This document shows positions 34,019-42,489 of a DNA stretch of 64,000 nucleotides, in pieces. The position numbers and the translations under genes are program-made. Below the pieces are notes generated by a model. It was not told the DNA's origin, searched no databases, and was given only the letters and a program-made list of their open reading frames with translations. The stretch is from Roseinatronobacter sp. S2. GTDB taxonomy: Bacteria > Pseudomonadota > Alphaproteobacteria > Rhodobacterales > Rhodobacteraceae. The DNA lies in assembly GCF_029581395.1 (NCBI RefSeq), contig NZ_CP121113.1, forward strand, positions 3,158,001-3,222,000, written 5' to 3'. Every line of letters starts with the position of its first letter. The stretch's first letter is position 1.

Positions 34019-35773
34019 TTACACCAACACCGCGCCCGACGCGCCGATAACGCCTTGCGTATCCACGTCGCCCAGAATCATTTCATTATGTGCATTGCCC
34101 GACGGGATCATCGGGAAGCAGTTTTCGTGCTTTTCCACCAGACAATCGAAAATCACCGGCCCGTCATAGGCCAGCATTTCGCGGATGGCGTCGTCCAGAT
34201 CGGCCTCGTTATCGCAGCGGATGCCCTTGCAGCCAAATGCATCAGCCAGTTTCACGAAATCGGGCAGCGCTTCGGACCATGAACTGGAATAGCGTTCGCC
34301 ATGCAGCAATTCCTGCCACTGGCGCACCATGCCAAGGCGTTCATTGTTCAGGATGAACTGCTTGACGGGGGCGCGGTATTGCATGGCCGTGCCCATTTCC
34401 TGCATGTTCATCAGCCAAGATGCCTCGCCCGCGACATTGATGACCAACGCATCAGGGTGCGCGATCTGCACGCCCACGGATGCGGGCAGACCGTAGCCCA
34501 TTGTGCCAAGCCCGCCCGATGTCATCCAGCGATTGGGATCTTCGAACCCCAGATATTGCGCGGCCCACATCTGGTGCTGGCCCACTTCGGTGGTGATGTA
34601 GCGGTCCATGCCCTTGGTCAGCGCTTCAAGGCGGGCAATCGCGTGTTGGGGCCGGATGCTGCCACTGGACGGCTTATAGGCCAGACAATCAATCGATTTC
34701 CATTCCTCGATCTGTTTCCACCAGCGGCCCAGCGCCTCGCGGTTGACCTTGCGGCCCCGCGCTTTCCAGATGTTCAGCAGATCTTCCAGCACATGGCCGA
34801 CGTCGCCTACAATCGGCACATCAACGGTGATCACCTTGTTGATGGATGACGGGTCAATGTCGATATGCGCCTTTTTCGAATTGGGGCTAAACGCGTTCAG
34901 CCGCCCCGTGATGCGGTCGTCAAACCGCGCGCCTATGTTGATCATCAGGTCGCAATCATGCATCACCCAGTTGGCTTCATATGTGCCATGCATGCCCAGC
35001 ATGCCCAACCATGATTTGCCCGATGCCGGATACGCCCCCAGCCCCATCAAGGTTGAGGTGACAGGAAAGCCGGTGGCTTCGGTCAGTTCGCGCAAAAGCT
35101 GGCTGGCTGCGGGGCCGGAGTTGATGACCCCGCCGCCCGTGTAAAACACGGGCTTTTCGGCAGTTTCGATCATTTCCACCAATCGCGTGATTGCGTCAAC
35201 ATCGCCCTTCACACGCGGTTTGTAATGGTCGATCTTGGCTTTCGGCTTTTCAACATATGTGCCGGTGGCAAATTGCACATCCTTGGGGATGTCCACCAGA
35301 ACCGGACCGGGACGGCCGGTCGTTGCCACATGAAACGCCTGATGAATGGTTTCCGCAAGCTTGTCGGTTTCCTTGACCAGCCAGTTCATCTTGGTGCAGG
35401 GGCGCGTAATCCCCACTGTGTCACCTTCCTGAAAGGCGTCAGAGCCGATCATGAACGTGGGCACCTGCCCTGACAAAACGACAATCGGGATTGAATCCAT
35501 CAGCGCATCAACAATGCCGGTGACAACATTGGTTGCACCGGGACCGGATGTCACCAGAATGACACCCGGCTTGCCCGTGGAGCGCGCATACCCTTCTGCC
35601 GCATGGATCGCGCCCTGTTCATGGCGCACCAGAATGTGGCGAATGTCGTTTTGCTGGAATACTTCGTCATAGATGGGTAGCACAGCACCGCCGGGATAGC
35701 CGAATACCACTTCCACCCCCTGATCCTTCAGGGCTTGCACTACCATTCTGGCTCCGGTCATCTGACGTGTCAT
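34019..35773 (-). CDS. ilvB: Acetolactate synthase large (catalytic) subunit
   Basis: A 584-residue thiamine-diphosphate enzyme that makes acetolactate or acetohydroxybutyrate in valine, leucine and isoleucine synthesis. Hallmarks are VFGYPGGAVLPIYDE, HEQGAIHAAEGYAR (catalytic Glu), DIPKDVQ, and the ThDP-Mg motif GEASWLMNMQEMGTA with NNERLGMVRQWQE. The start at 35773 is preferred over ATG 35785 because GGAG is six bases upstream of it; the longer start lacks a site. Its leader carries a classical attenuator with a regulatory peptide. Whether it is best called ilvB or ilvI is a naming choice. Confidence 0.94.
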   Translation of the reverse strand: MTRQMTGARMVVQALKDQGVEVVFGYPGGAVLPIYDEVFQQNDIRHILVRHEQGAIHAAEGYARSTGKPGVILVTSGPGATNVVTGIVDALMDSIPIVVLSGQVPTFMIGSDAFQEGDTVGITRPCTKMNWLVKETDKLAETIHQAFHVATTGRPGPVLVDIPKDVQFATGTYVEKPKAKIDHYKPRVKGDVDAITRLVEMIETAEKPVFYTGGGVINSGPAASQLLRELTEATGFPVTSTLMGLGAYPASGKSWLGMLGMHGTYEANWVMHDCDLMINIGARFDDRITGRLNAFSPNSKKAHIDIDPSSINKVITVDVPIVGDVGHVLEDLLNIWKARGRKVNREALGRWWKQIEEWKSIDCLAYKPSSGSIRPQHAIARLEALTKGMDRYITTEVGQHQMWAAQYLGFEDPNRWMTSGGLGTMGYGLPASVGVQIAHPDALVINVAGEASWLMNMQEMGTAMQYRAPVKQFILNNERLGMVRQWQELLHGERYSSSWSEALPDFVKLADAFGCKGIRCDNEADLDDAIREMLAYDGPVIFDCLVEKHENCFPMIPSGNAHNEMILGDVDTQGVIGASGAVLV

Positions 35774-35827
35774 TTGTTGCTCCATCCAACGTCAATTCAA
35801 GTTTGCTTTAGCGCGGCGTTTGGCAAT

Positions 35828-35855
35828 AAAAAAGCCCCCGTTGGGTTTCGGGGGC
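35828..35855 (-). terminator. Attenuator terminator hairpin of ilvBN
   Basis: Minus-strand GCCCCCG (plus 35855-35849) and CGGGGGC (35840-35834) form a seven-base perfect stem with an eight-base loop, followed by six U residues (A-run 35828-35833). It lies between the leader peptide and ilvB and is a textbook intrinsic terminator. Confidence 0.88.
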
Positions 35856-35896
35856 GCATGGGGTCCTTGAAGGGTGTCCGTTACCGGCCCATGCGC
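35854..35896 (-). promoter_or_regulatory. Antiterminator pairing of the ilvBN attenuator
   Basis: On the minus strand GCGCATGGG (plus 35896-35888, within leader codons 12-15) is a perfect nine-base complement of CCCATGCGC (plus 35862-35854). The second arm overlaps the first two bases of the terminator 5' arm (35854-35855) and abuts the rest. A ribosome paused at the branched-chain codons 5-9 leaves the first arm free to pair and disrupt the terminator; a ribosome reaching the stop codon covers it. Confidence 0.72.
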
Positions 35897-35931
35897 ATCC
35901 TCTCTACTACAATCACGAGTTCATTCTTCAT
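35881..35931 (-). CDS. ilvBN leader peptide
   Basis: A 16-residue peptide, MKNELVIVVERMRMGR, is encoded upstream of ilvB with a TAA stop. Codons 5-9 are Leu-Val-Ile-Val-Val, the products regulated by this operon, so scarcity of their charged tRNAs would stall the ribosome here. The sequence before the ATG (GGTGGATGGCT) has a GGTGGA-like ribosome site. The terminator begins 26 bases after the stop codon. The peptide is too short for ordinary gene calling, and its role is cis-acting. Attenuation of ilvBN is known in other alphaproteobacteria such as Caulobacter. Confidence 0.82.
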   Translation of the reverse strand: MKNELVIVVERMRMGR

Positions 35932-35958
35932 AGCCATCCACCAAGTCTTAGCATCTGC

Positions 35959-35987
35959 TACCTAAAACGGTGCAGCGGTGCCGTCAA
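35959..35987 (-). promoter_or_regulatory. Tentative ilvBN promoter
   Basis: Minus-strand TTGACG (35987-35982) is followed after 17 bases by TAGGTA (35964-35959), a good -35 but poor -10 element. It would place the transcript start roughly 20 bases upstream of the leader peptide ATG at 35931. Weak support. Confidence 0.35.
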
Positions 35988-36071
35988 TGCGGAAATCCCA
36001 CGCTGTTGCGCAAATAGGGGCAAAATCTTTGCATTTATTGCGCAACTGCTGGCGGATAGTGAAAAATTATC

Positions 36072-36099
36072 TTTACATAACCGGATTTGTAGTTATTTT
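36072..36099 (+). promoter_or_regulatory. Promoter and candidate operator of the second arsR
   Basis: TTTACA (36072-36077), a 16-base spacer and TATTTT (36094-36099) form a plausible sigma-70-type promoter. ATAAC (36077-36081) and GTTAT (36092-36096) form an inverted repeat around a ten-base centre lying between the two elements, as expected for an ArsR operator. The -10 ends six bases before the ATG, predicting a leaderless message. Confidence 0.5.
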
Positions 36100-36105
36100 T
36101 ATCGT

Positions 36106-36420
36106 ATGAACACAGAAACAGAATCTTCAGCGGCAGCACTGGCCGCACTTGGGCATCCCGCGCGCCTGATGGTGTTTCGCCTGTTGGTGCAGGCCGGACC
36201 AGCAGGCTTGTTGGTGGGCGAAATAGCCGAGCATCTGGAAATGCCGCTCTCTACCCTTGCGCATCATTTGCGCAGCCTGAAACAGGCGGGGCTGATCACG
36301 CAAGCCCGAAAGGGCCGCGAAGTGGAAACGCGTGCAGATACCGAAAGCCTGCGCAACGTGCTGGATTTCCTGATGAGTGAATGCTGCAAGGGCGTGCCCG
36401 CCTTGACGCGCGCCCCCTAA
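36106..36420 (+). CDS. ArsR/SmtB-family repressor with a C-terminal Cys-Cys pair
   Basis: A 104-residue winged-helix repressor. The fold reads ALGHPARLMVFRLLVQAG, LVGEIAEHLEMPLSTLAHHL and RSLKQAGLITQARKGREV. The C-terminal helix has adjacent Cys93 and Cys94 (MSECCKG), the position of the arsenic site in the AfArsR/SpArsR group, but no third cysteine follows. SpArsR-type repressors, which use a cysteine pair, respond to methylarsenite and control arsP. The permease gene follows 40 bases downstream on the same strand. No Shine-Dalgarno is visible, matching the leaderless promoter. A different metal or signal is possible. Confidence 0.85.
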   Translation: MNTETESSAAALAALGHPARLMVFRLLVQAGPAGLLVGEIAEHLEMPLSTLAHHLRSLKQAGLITQARKGREVETRADTESLRNVLDFLMSECCKGVPALTRAP

Positions 36421-36460
36421 TTTTCATGCACAATACAACCACAAAGCCGGAGATATCGAT

Positions 36461-37513
36461 ATGAGCGACCACTCCCTTCCGCAGCCCGGTCCTGTCGCGG
36501 CATTCGGCGTGCATGTCTGGCGCAAACAGCGCCCGTGGCTGGCATTTGCCCTTGTCCTTTTGGCAGTGGCATTGCTTGACCCTGCGCAGGTCTGGGCCTC
36601 GGTGGACAAGGTCGCGGGCGCGCTGGTGTCCATCGCACCATTTCTGACTGTGTCCATCCTGATCGCGGCATGGGCGGGGGCTACGGGCGCGGACAACCTG
36701 ATTGCGCGTGCCTTTACGGGTGCGCCTGCGATGATGATCATGATGGGCGCGCTGGCGGGCGGGTTGTCGCCCTTCTGCTCTTGCGGGGTGATCCCGCTGA
36801 TTGCGGCGCTTCTTGCGATTGGCGTGCCACTGGCGCCGGTTATGGCGTTCTGGCTTGCCTCTCCCTTGATGGACCCGTCCATGTTCGTGCTGACCGCGGG
36901 CGTTTTGGGGCTGGAATTCGCCATCGCCAAAACGCTGATTGCCGTGGGCATGGGGGTCATGGGCGGCACAATCGTGCATCTGGTCATGCGCGCGGGCGGA
37001 TTGACTGACCCCTTGCGCGAAGGTATTGGCAATGGCGGCTGTGGTGGCGCGAAAGTGCGCGCGCCAACAGCCCCGGTCTGGCGTTTCTGGCAAGACCCCA
37101 CACGCCTGACCAAATTCCGCCTAGAGGGCACACTGACCTTCCTGTTCTTGCTGAAATGGATGTCTTTGGCGTTTCTGCTTGAAAGCCTGATGCTGGCCTA
37201 TGTGCCTGCCGAACTGGTCACCCAGACCTTGGGCGGCAACGGCCTTGCGCCCATCGCCATCGCGACATTTGTTGGCGTGCCTGCGTATTTCAACGGTTAT
37301 GCAGCGCTGCCATTGATTGGCACCTTGATGGAACAGGGTATGCAGGCCGGTGCGGGCATGGCCTTCCTGATCGCAGGCGGCGTGACATCGCTGCCGGCGG
37401 CCATCGCGGTCTGGGCGCTGGTGCGGTTTCGTGTGTTCGCCCTGTATATCGCAATTTCGTTGGGCGGGGCATTCACAACCGGATTGATGTTCCACATCTG
37501 GACGATGCTGTGA
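36461..37513 (+). CDS. ArsP-like permease (DUF318 family)
   Basis: A 350-residue membrane protein with about eight to ten hydrophobic segments. The hallmark SPFCSCGVIPLIAALLAIGV (about residues 104-123) and SPLMDPSMFVLTAGVLG are typical of DUF318 permeases, which include ArsP, an exporter of trivalent organoarsenicals. A glycine-rich cytoplasmic loop with a cysteine (GNGGCGGAK) sits near residue 190. A second, inverted-repeat half contains VPAYFNGYAALPLIGTLMEQ. It is cotranscribed with the ArsR that has a two-cysteine site. The arsenic role is inferred from the pair; other substrates are possible. Confidence 0.78.
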   Translation: MSDHSLPQPGPVAAFGVHVWRKQRPWLAFALVLLAVALLDPAQVWASVDKVAGALVSIAPFLTVSILIAAWAGATGADNLIARAFTGAPAMMIMMGALAGGLSPFCSCGVIPLIAALLAIGVPLAPVMAFWLASPLMDPSMFVLTAGVLGLEFAIAKTLIAVGMGVMGGTIVHLVMRAGGLTDPLREGIGNGGCGGAKVRAPTAPVWRFWQDPTRLTKFRLEGTLTFLFLLKWMSLAFLLESLMLAYVPAELVTQTLGGNGLAPIAIATFVGVPAYFNGYAALPLIGTLMEQGMQAGAGMAFLIAGGVTSLPAAIAVWALVRFRVFALYIAISLGGAFTTGLMFHIWTML

Positions 37514-37601
37514 CCGCGCTACAGCCCTAATCCTTGCGTATGTCGCGCTGCAATGGTCTATTGGTGGTATAGCTTCCCCCAAGAGAATCGAGCAGCGCGA
37601 C

Positions 37602-39551
37602 ATGTCTGACCTTTTGCAAAATTCCGAAATCTATGATGCTTCGTCCATTGAAGTGCTGGAAGGGTTGGAACCTGTCCGCAAACGTCCGGGCATGTATATT
37701 GGCGGCACCGATGAACGCGCGCTTCATCACCTTGTGGCCGAAGTGCTGGACAATTCCATGGACGAAGCGGTGGCCGGACATGCCAACCGCATAGAGGTGG
37801 AACTGCACGCGGATTATTCCGTCACCATCCGCGATAACGGCCGCGGCATCCCCATCGACCCCCACCCTAAATTCCCCGGCAAATCCGCGCTTGAAGTGAT
37901 CTTGTGCACGCTTCATGCAGGCGGCAAGTTTTCCGGCAAGGCCTATCAGACATCAGGCGGCCTGCACGGGGTGGGCGCATCGGTCGTCAATGCGTTGTCA
38001 GATCATATGCGCGTCGAAGTGGCGCGCAATCGCGAATTATTCGCACAGGAATTTTCACGCGGTATTCCGCAAGGACCGGTTGCAAAAGTTGGCCCTGCCC
38101 CGAACCGGCGCGGCACCTCTGTGACATTCCACCCTGATGCCGAGATTTTTGGCGCGCTGCGGTTTCGCCCGTCGCGCATGCTGAAAATGGTGCGCTCCAA
38201 GGCGTATCTGTTTTCCGGCGTCGAAATCCGCTGGAAATCCGCCATCCCGGACGGCGACACCCCGATGGAGGCCGTCTTCCATTTCCCCGGTGGCCTTGCC
38301 GATTACCTGAATGAACAACTGACCGGCAATGTCACCTATTCCGACAAGCCCTTCGCGGGCAAAGTCAGCTTTCAGGAAAAATTCAACCAGCCCGGTTCGG
38401 TAGAATGGGCCATCAACTGGACGCCGGTGCGCGACGGGTTCGTGCAAAGCTATTGCAACACTGTCCCCACACCCGAAGGCGGCACGCATGAGCAGGGCTT
38501 CTGGGCCGCCGTGCTGAAGGGCATCCGCGCTTATGGCGAACTGGCCAATAACAAAAAAGCCGCCCAGATCACCCGCGAGGACATGATCACGGGCGGCTGC
38601 GCGCTGGTGTCATGCTTCATCCGCGAACCTGAATTCGTGGGCCAGACCAAGGACCGCCTTGCCACGACTGAGGCCGCGCGCATGGTCGAAGGGGCGGTGC
38701 GCGACCATTTCGACAACTGGCTGGCCGCAGACCCAAAAGCGGCAGGCGCTATCCTTGATTTTCTGGTGCTGCGCGCCGAAGAACGGCTGAAACGGCGGCA
38801 GGAAAAGGAAACCAGCCGCAAGACCGCCACCAAGAAACTGCGCCTTCCGGGCAAGCTGGTGGATTGTTCTGCCACCAACCGCGCGGGCACAGAATTGTTC
38901 ATCGTCGAAGGTGACAGCGCGGGCGGGTCGGCAAAAATGGGCCGCGACCGCAAAACCCAGGCCCTGCTGCCGCTGCGTGGCAAAATCCTGAACGTGCTGG
39001 GGGCTGCCAGCAACAAACTGGGCACGAATGCCGAAATCAACGATCTGTGTCAGGCCATGGGCGTGGGGCTTGGGTCCAAGTTCCGGCTGGATGACCTGCG
39101 CTATGACAAGATCATCATCATGACCGATGCGGATGTGGACGGCGCGCATATTGCGGCCCTGCTGATGACATTTTTCTTCACCCAGATGCGGCCCATGATT
39201 GATGCAGGACACCTGTATCTGGCCTGCCCGCCGCTGTTTCGCCTGACGCAAGGAGCCAATCGGGTCTATGCCCTGGACGAGGCCGAGAAAGCACGCCTGA
39301 TCGCCGAAGGGTTTGGCGGCAAGGGCAAGATCGACGTGTCCCGCTTCAAGGGCCTGGGCGAAATGGACGCCAAGGACCTGAAGGAAACCACCATGGACCC
39401 CGCATCACGGCGCTTGATCCGTGTCTGCGTAGACGACGACCTGCCGGGCGAGACATCTGATCTGGTGGAGCGGCTGATGGGCAAGAAACCCGAATTGCGG
39501 TTCCAGTATATCAGCGAGAATGCACGGTTTGTGGAGGAGTTGGATGTGTAA
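37602..39551 (+). CDS. parE: DNA topoisomerase IV subunit B
   Basis: A 649-residue type IIA topoisomerase subunit that hydrolyses ATP to drive decatenation of daughter chromosomes with ParC. The GHKL ATPase signatures are EVLDNSMDEAVAG, IRDNGRGIPI and TSGGLHGVGASVVNALS. The TOPRIM domain has ELFIVEGDSAGGSAKMGRDR and IIMTDADVDGAHIAALL. The length and the absence of the extra GyrB region identify ParE rather than GyrB. The gene stands alone; an AT-rich foreign-looking TIR gene begins 21 bases after its stop. Confidence 0.95.
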   Translation: MSDLLQNSEIYDASSIEVLEGLEPVRKRPGMYIGGTDERALHHLVAEVLDNSMDEAVAGHANRIEVELHADYSVTIRDNGRGIPIDPHPKFPGKSALEVILCTLHAGGKFSGKAYQTSGGLHGVGASVVNALSDHMRVEVARNRELFAQEFSRGIPQGPVAKVGPAPNRRGTSVTFHPDAEIFGALRFRPSRMLKMVRSKAYLFSGVEIRWKSAIPDGDTPMEAVFHFPGGLADYLNEQLTGNVTYSDKPFAGKVSFQEKFNQPGSVEWAINWTPVRDGFVQSYCNTVPTPEGGTHEQGFWAAVLKGIRAYGELANNKKAAQITREDMITGGCALVSCFIREPEFVGQTKDRLATTEAARMVEGAVRDHFDNWLAADPKAAGAILDFLVLRAEERLKRRQEKETSRKTATKKLRLPGKLVDCSATNRAGTELFIVEGDSAGGSAKMGRDRKTQALLPLRGKILNVLGAASNKLGTNAEINDLCQAMGVGLGSKFRLDDLRYDKIIIMTDADVDGAHIAALLMTFFFTQMRPMIDAGHLYLACPPLFRLTQGANRVYALDEAEKARLIAEGFGGKGKIDVSRFKGLGEMDAKDLKETTMDPASRRLIRVCVDDDLPGETSDLVERLMGKKPELRFQYISENARFVEELDV

Positions 39552-39572
39552 GTATTTGAAAGGTTTAGAACA

Positions 39573-40373
39573 ATGACAAATATACTTTTAAGCTGGAGCG
39601 GAAATCAAAGCAAACGGATCGCAGAGGAACTTCGAATTTGGATACCTTCCGTCCTACAGTTTGCGAGGCCATATTATACGCCGAATGATATTGAAAAGGG
39701 GGCGAAGTGGGGTAGTGAAATTTCAAAAAAATTATCAGAATCCAATGTGGGAATTATATGTCTTACAAAGGAAAACTTTACAAAACCTTGGATTTTGTTT
39801 GAGGCCGGTGCACTTTCTAAAGATTTGGATAGGTCAAAGGTTTGCTCAATACTGTTTGGGATGGAAAATCCTGATATTTCTGGACCTCTTACAACCTTCC
39901 AAACGACTGAATTCTCGAAGCCAGATTTCAAGAAACTGATGAGAACAATCAATTCTTCTGGTGACGAAGCCGCACTCTCGAGTGACACATTTGACCGCGT
40001 TTTCGAGATGTGGTGGCCTGAGCTTGAGGCTAAAATAAGAATTATTCTTGATGAGCCACAGGGTGAAGAACTCGGGGCGCAGCGGAGTGACCGCGAACTA
40101 TTGGAAGAAATACTTCTGCTATCACGTCAGAGAACGAGAGAAACGCTTTCTTCGCGACCAATACCGTCAGGTCTCGTAGAGGATTTGCTCGGCGTCATCG
40201 AGAAAATACGAGTAGAGAACGACAAAGCACTCTCGAATGAGATAAACGAGAATTTAAAATTACTACTGAAGATAGCATTTCATTTATTACGTCGTTCTCC
40301 TATTAATGAAGCTGATTTTGACGAAAGGATTAAAACGCTTCATAAAAGTATTGAGGACTTTCTTCCGTTTTGA
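39573..40373 (+). CDS. TIR-domain protein (putative NADase, possible defence gene)
   Basis: A 266-residue protein. Residues 1-150 are a TIR domain: ILLSWSGNQSKRIAEELRIW, DIEKGAKWGSEISKKLSESN, VGIICLTKENFTKPWILFEA. Glu77 in WILFEAGAL occupies the position of the catalytic glutamate of NAD-cleaving TIR domains. Residues about 165-266 are predicted helical and may oligomerise or sense infection. The gene is clearly AT-rich: 15, 24 and 28 G/C in three sampled 60-base blocks, against 34 in a parE block. It stands alone after parE, with AAAGG as a possible ribosome site. Bacterial TIR proteins act in anti-phage systems, but no partner gene is present here. Confidence 0.8.
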   Translation: MTNILLSWSGNQSKRIAEELRIWIPSVLQFARPYYTPNDIEKGAKWGSEISKKLSESNVGIICLTKENFTKPWILFEAGALSKDLDRSKVCSILFGMENPDISGPLTTFQTTEFSKPDFKKLMRTINSSGDEAALSSDTFDRVFEMWWPELEAKIRIILDEPQGEELGAQRSDRELLEEILLLSRQRTRETLSSRPIPSGLVEDLLGVIEKIRVENDKALSNEINENLKLLLKIAFHLLRRSPINEADFDERIKTLHKSIEDFLPF

Positions 40374-40576
40374 ATTCTCTCAGGCAGATTCGGAAGATCA
40401 AGATTGTTAATCGGTGCGGACACGATATCCCCTGCCCGCCTTGCATCGCTGGGCCACCTCCAACGAGAAGACGTATATCGGGCACTGGCTTGCCACCGGC
40501 ATCCACCTATTGATCACCAATACACGCTTCACGGCATAGCGGAATAGACTATGCCCCCTCCCGCGCCGCCTTCAAA
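40374..40576. other. Gene-free stretch after the TIR gene
   Basis: Composition returns to the local average near 40420. Short open frames exist on both strands (for example a plus-strand one beginning RYPLPALHRWATSN) but have no convincing start or family, and could be gene remnants. No terminal repeats or integration site could be found. Confidence 0.4.
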
Positions 40577-41578
40577 TCAAACCCCGCCGCCTGCCTTGTC
40601 ATAAATCGCTTCCATCAGGCGCAGCGTTTCAAGGTTGTCCAGCCGGTCGGTGGCAAACGTCCGGCCGGTGCGCAGGCCCGTCACAAATTCGGTCACGGCA
40701 CCGGTAAAGCAGGCCTGATAGTTCGCCGCCAGATCATGGATCGACACGTCATCAGGGCGCGACAGCAGGGTAATGCGGTCGCGGTCATAAACCAATGTGT
40801 CCGCATCGCCCAGCAATTCCAGCCGGTCGGTCGGCAGATCAGGGTAGCCCAGCGCCGAGATGTTGGCATCAATCGTGATAATCGCCCCGCTGGCGCGCGA
40901 TTGCAGGGTCACCAGCGCCACATCCTCGCCCTTCAACGCGGGGTTTATTCTATCCAGCCGCGCATTTAGCACATGCATTTCGCCAAGGATGGCGCGCAGC
41001 GCGTCCAGATGGTGAATCAGCACCTCGAACACCAGAAGGCGTGGAAACGCTGCCAGATAGGGCTGGCGGTTCAGCAAGAACGCGGGCGCGTCGCCATAGC
41101 TGAACAGCGACGCGGACCGCACGGTCAGCCGTGCATGGCGCAACCGCCCGATCTGGCCACCCTGCACGCGCTGCGCGATTTCGGCGTAATGGGGCCGGAA
41201 CCGGTAGTTTTCATGCACCATGAAGCGAATTTTCTCGCCCACATCGGCAATCAGGGCCTCTGCCTCGGCCACAGTGGGGGTCATCGGTTTCTGGCACATA
41301 ACGTGTATGCCATGCGCGGCGGCCATGCGCACCAAGGGGGCATGTGTGCCCACGGGTGTTATGATGTCCAGTGCATCAGGGCGGGTTTCGTCCAGCATGC
41401 GGGCTGTGTCGGTGTAGACCTGCGCAATGGCGAATTCATCCGCGCGGGCGCGGGCTTTTTGCGCATCGGGGTCGCAAATACCCACCAGTTCAATACCGGA
41501 CTGCGCCTGCCATCCCTTCAGGTGGAATTCGCTTATGGCCCCTGCGCCTGCAATTGCTACTTTCAAGGGTGTGGTCAT
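40577..41578 (-). CDS. Gfo/Idh/MocA-family oxidoreductase
   Basis: A 333-residue NAD(P)-dependent sugar oxidoreductase. The N-terminal Rossmann fold is KVAIAGAGAISEFHLKGWQA with MCQKPMTPTVAEAEALIADV (the conserved EKP-type lysine motif as CQKP). The C-terminal domain has VFEVLIHHLDALRAILGEM. It is the last gene of the operon tctC-tctB-tctA-aldolase-PfkB, 32 bases after the kinase gene, and probably oxidises a sugar or inositol-like compound imported by the transporter. The start at 41578 precedes MTTPLKVAIAG; the longer frame is non-family. Confidence 0.88.
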   Translation of the reverse strand: MTTPLKVAIAGAGAISEFHLKGWQAQSGIELVGICDPDAQKARARADEFAIAQVYTDTARMLDETRPDALDIITPVGTHAPLVRMAAAHGIHVMCQKPMTPTVAEAEALIADVGEKIRFMVHENYRFRPHYAEIAQRVQGGQIGRLRHARLTVRSASLFSYGDAPAFLLNRQPYLAAFPRLLVFEVLIHHLDALRAILGEMHVLNARLDRINPALKGEDVALVTLQSRASGAIITIDANISALGYPDLPTDRLELLGDADTLVYDRDRITLLSRPDDVSIHDLAANYQACFTGAVTEFVTGLRTGRTFATDRLDNLETLRLMEAIYDKAGGGV

Positions 41579-41610
41579 CGGTTCATCATCCTGTGTTTGT
41601 CTGGACCCCG

Positions 41611-42477
41611 TCACACGCCTATCTGCGCAGGGCATTGCGATTGCCCTGCCACATGGCGGGCTGCGGCAGCATTGGCGGCGCGCACGGCATGGCGTTCGTC
41701 CTGCCCCGCCGCCAAAGCCAGCGTAAACGCGCCGTGCCATGTGTCGCCCGCCCCATTGGTGTTTTGCGCGACAACGGCGGGGACAGGTATTTCATACGCC
41801 GATGTGCCGTCATGGCACAGAACCGGGTCCGGCCCGCGTGTCACGCAGACCCATGCCTTCAGGTTTTGGGCAACTTCGGCCAATGCGTCTGCATCCGCCC
41901 CGCCTGCATAATCTGTCAGCCCCTGCACGGAAAACGCAATATGGGATGCATGGCACAGCGCATCCTGCACCAGACGCACGGGCGCTTCGGCATCAAGCAC
42001 GGCGGGTTTTCCTGCGGCACGCGCGGCCGCCAGAAGCGCGTGTGTGATCTGTGGAAAGCGCGTATCGACAAGGGCCGCGTCATACCCGAAGGGCTGCGGC
42101 AAGGGGGGCAGATCAGCCGCCAGCCTGTCATCGCGCCGGTTGATGATGGTTCTGTCGCCATCCGCTTCGATCAGGACCGCCGAGTGCGGGGTGACGCCGC
42201 CCGCGACGACATGCACCTGATCCAGCGGAACCCCAAGCGCAGTGATGCGCGCGCGCATCACCGCCGCCAGATCATCATCACCGATTGCGCCATAGAGCGT
42301 GACCTGCCCGCCCAGCCGCGCGATAGCGCCTGCTGCATTCAGGGCACCCCCACCACCGACAAGCCGCGATGCGTACGCCTTGTGCTTTGCGCCAGCCACC
42401 GGAAAATCGGACACCGACAATTCCAGATCCAGTGCAATCAGCCCCCCACAGATGATATGCGGCCCCGTCTTGTCCAT
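41611..42477 (-). CDS. PfkB-family carbohydrate kinase
   Basis: A 288-residue ribokinase-type kinase. The N-terminal motif is VGGGGALNAAGAIARLGGQV, and the C-terminal signature NTNGAGDTWHGAFTLALAAG carries the catalytic Asp and anion hole. Relatives phosphorylate sugars or 2-keto-3-deoxy acids with ATP. In the operon it sits between an HpcH/HpaI-type aldolase and a Gfo/Idh oxidoreductase, so its substrate is likely a keto-deoxy sugar acid or a sugar, but the exact compound cannot be read off. Spacing to neighbours is 12 and 32 bases. Confidence 0.88.
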   Translation of the reverse strand: MDKTGPHIICGGLIALDLELSVSDFPVAGAKHKAYASRLVGGGGALNAAGAIARLGGQVTLYGAIGDDDLAAVMRARITALGVPLDQVHVVAGGVTPHSAVLIEADGDRTIINRRDDRLAADLPPLPQPFGYDAALVDTRFPQITHALLAAARAAGKPAVLDAEAPVRLVQDALCHASHIAFSVQGLTDYAGGADADALAEVAQNLKAWVCVTRGPDPVLCHDGTSAYEIPVPAVVAQNTNGAGDTWHGAFTLALAAGQDERHAVRAANAAAARHVAGQSQCPAQIGV

Positions 42478-42489
42478 GTTGCGCCTGCC

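Noticed and set aside
40374..40576. Short open frames after the TIR gene
   Set aside because: They have no start, family or ribosome site that can be defended, and no transposase motif was recognised; possible remnants only.
40577..41740. Longer frame upstream of the Gfo/Idh gene
   Set aside because: The extra 54 residues come from antisense of the kinase end and do not resemble the family; the start at 41578 fits.
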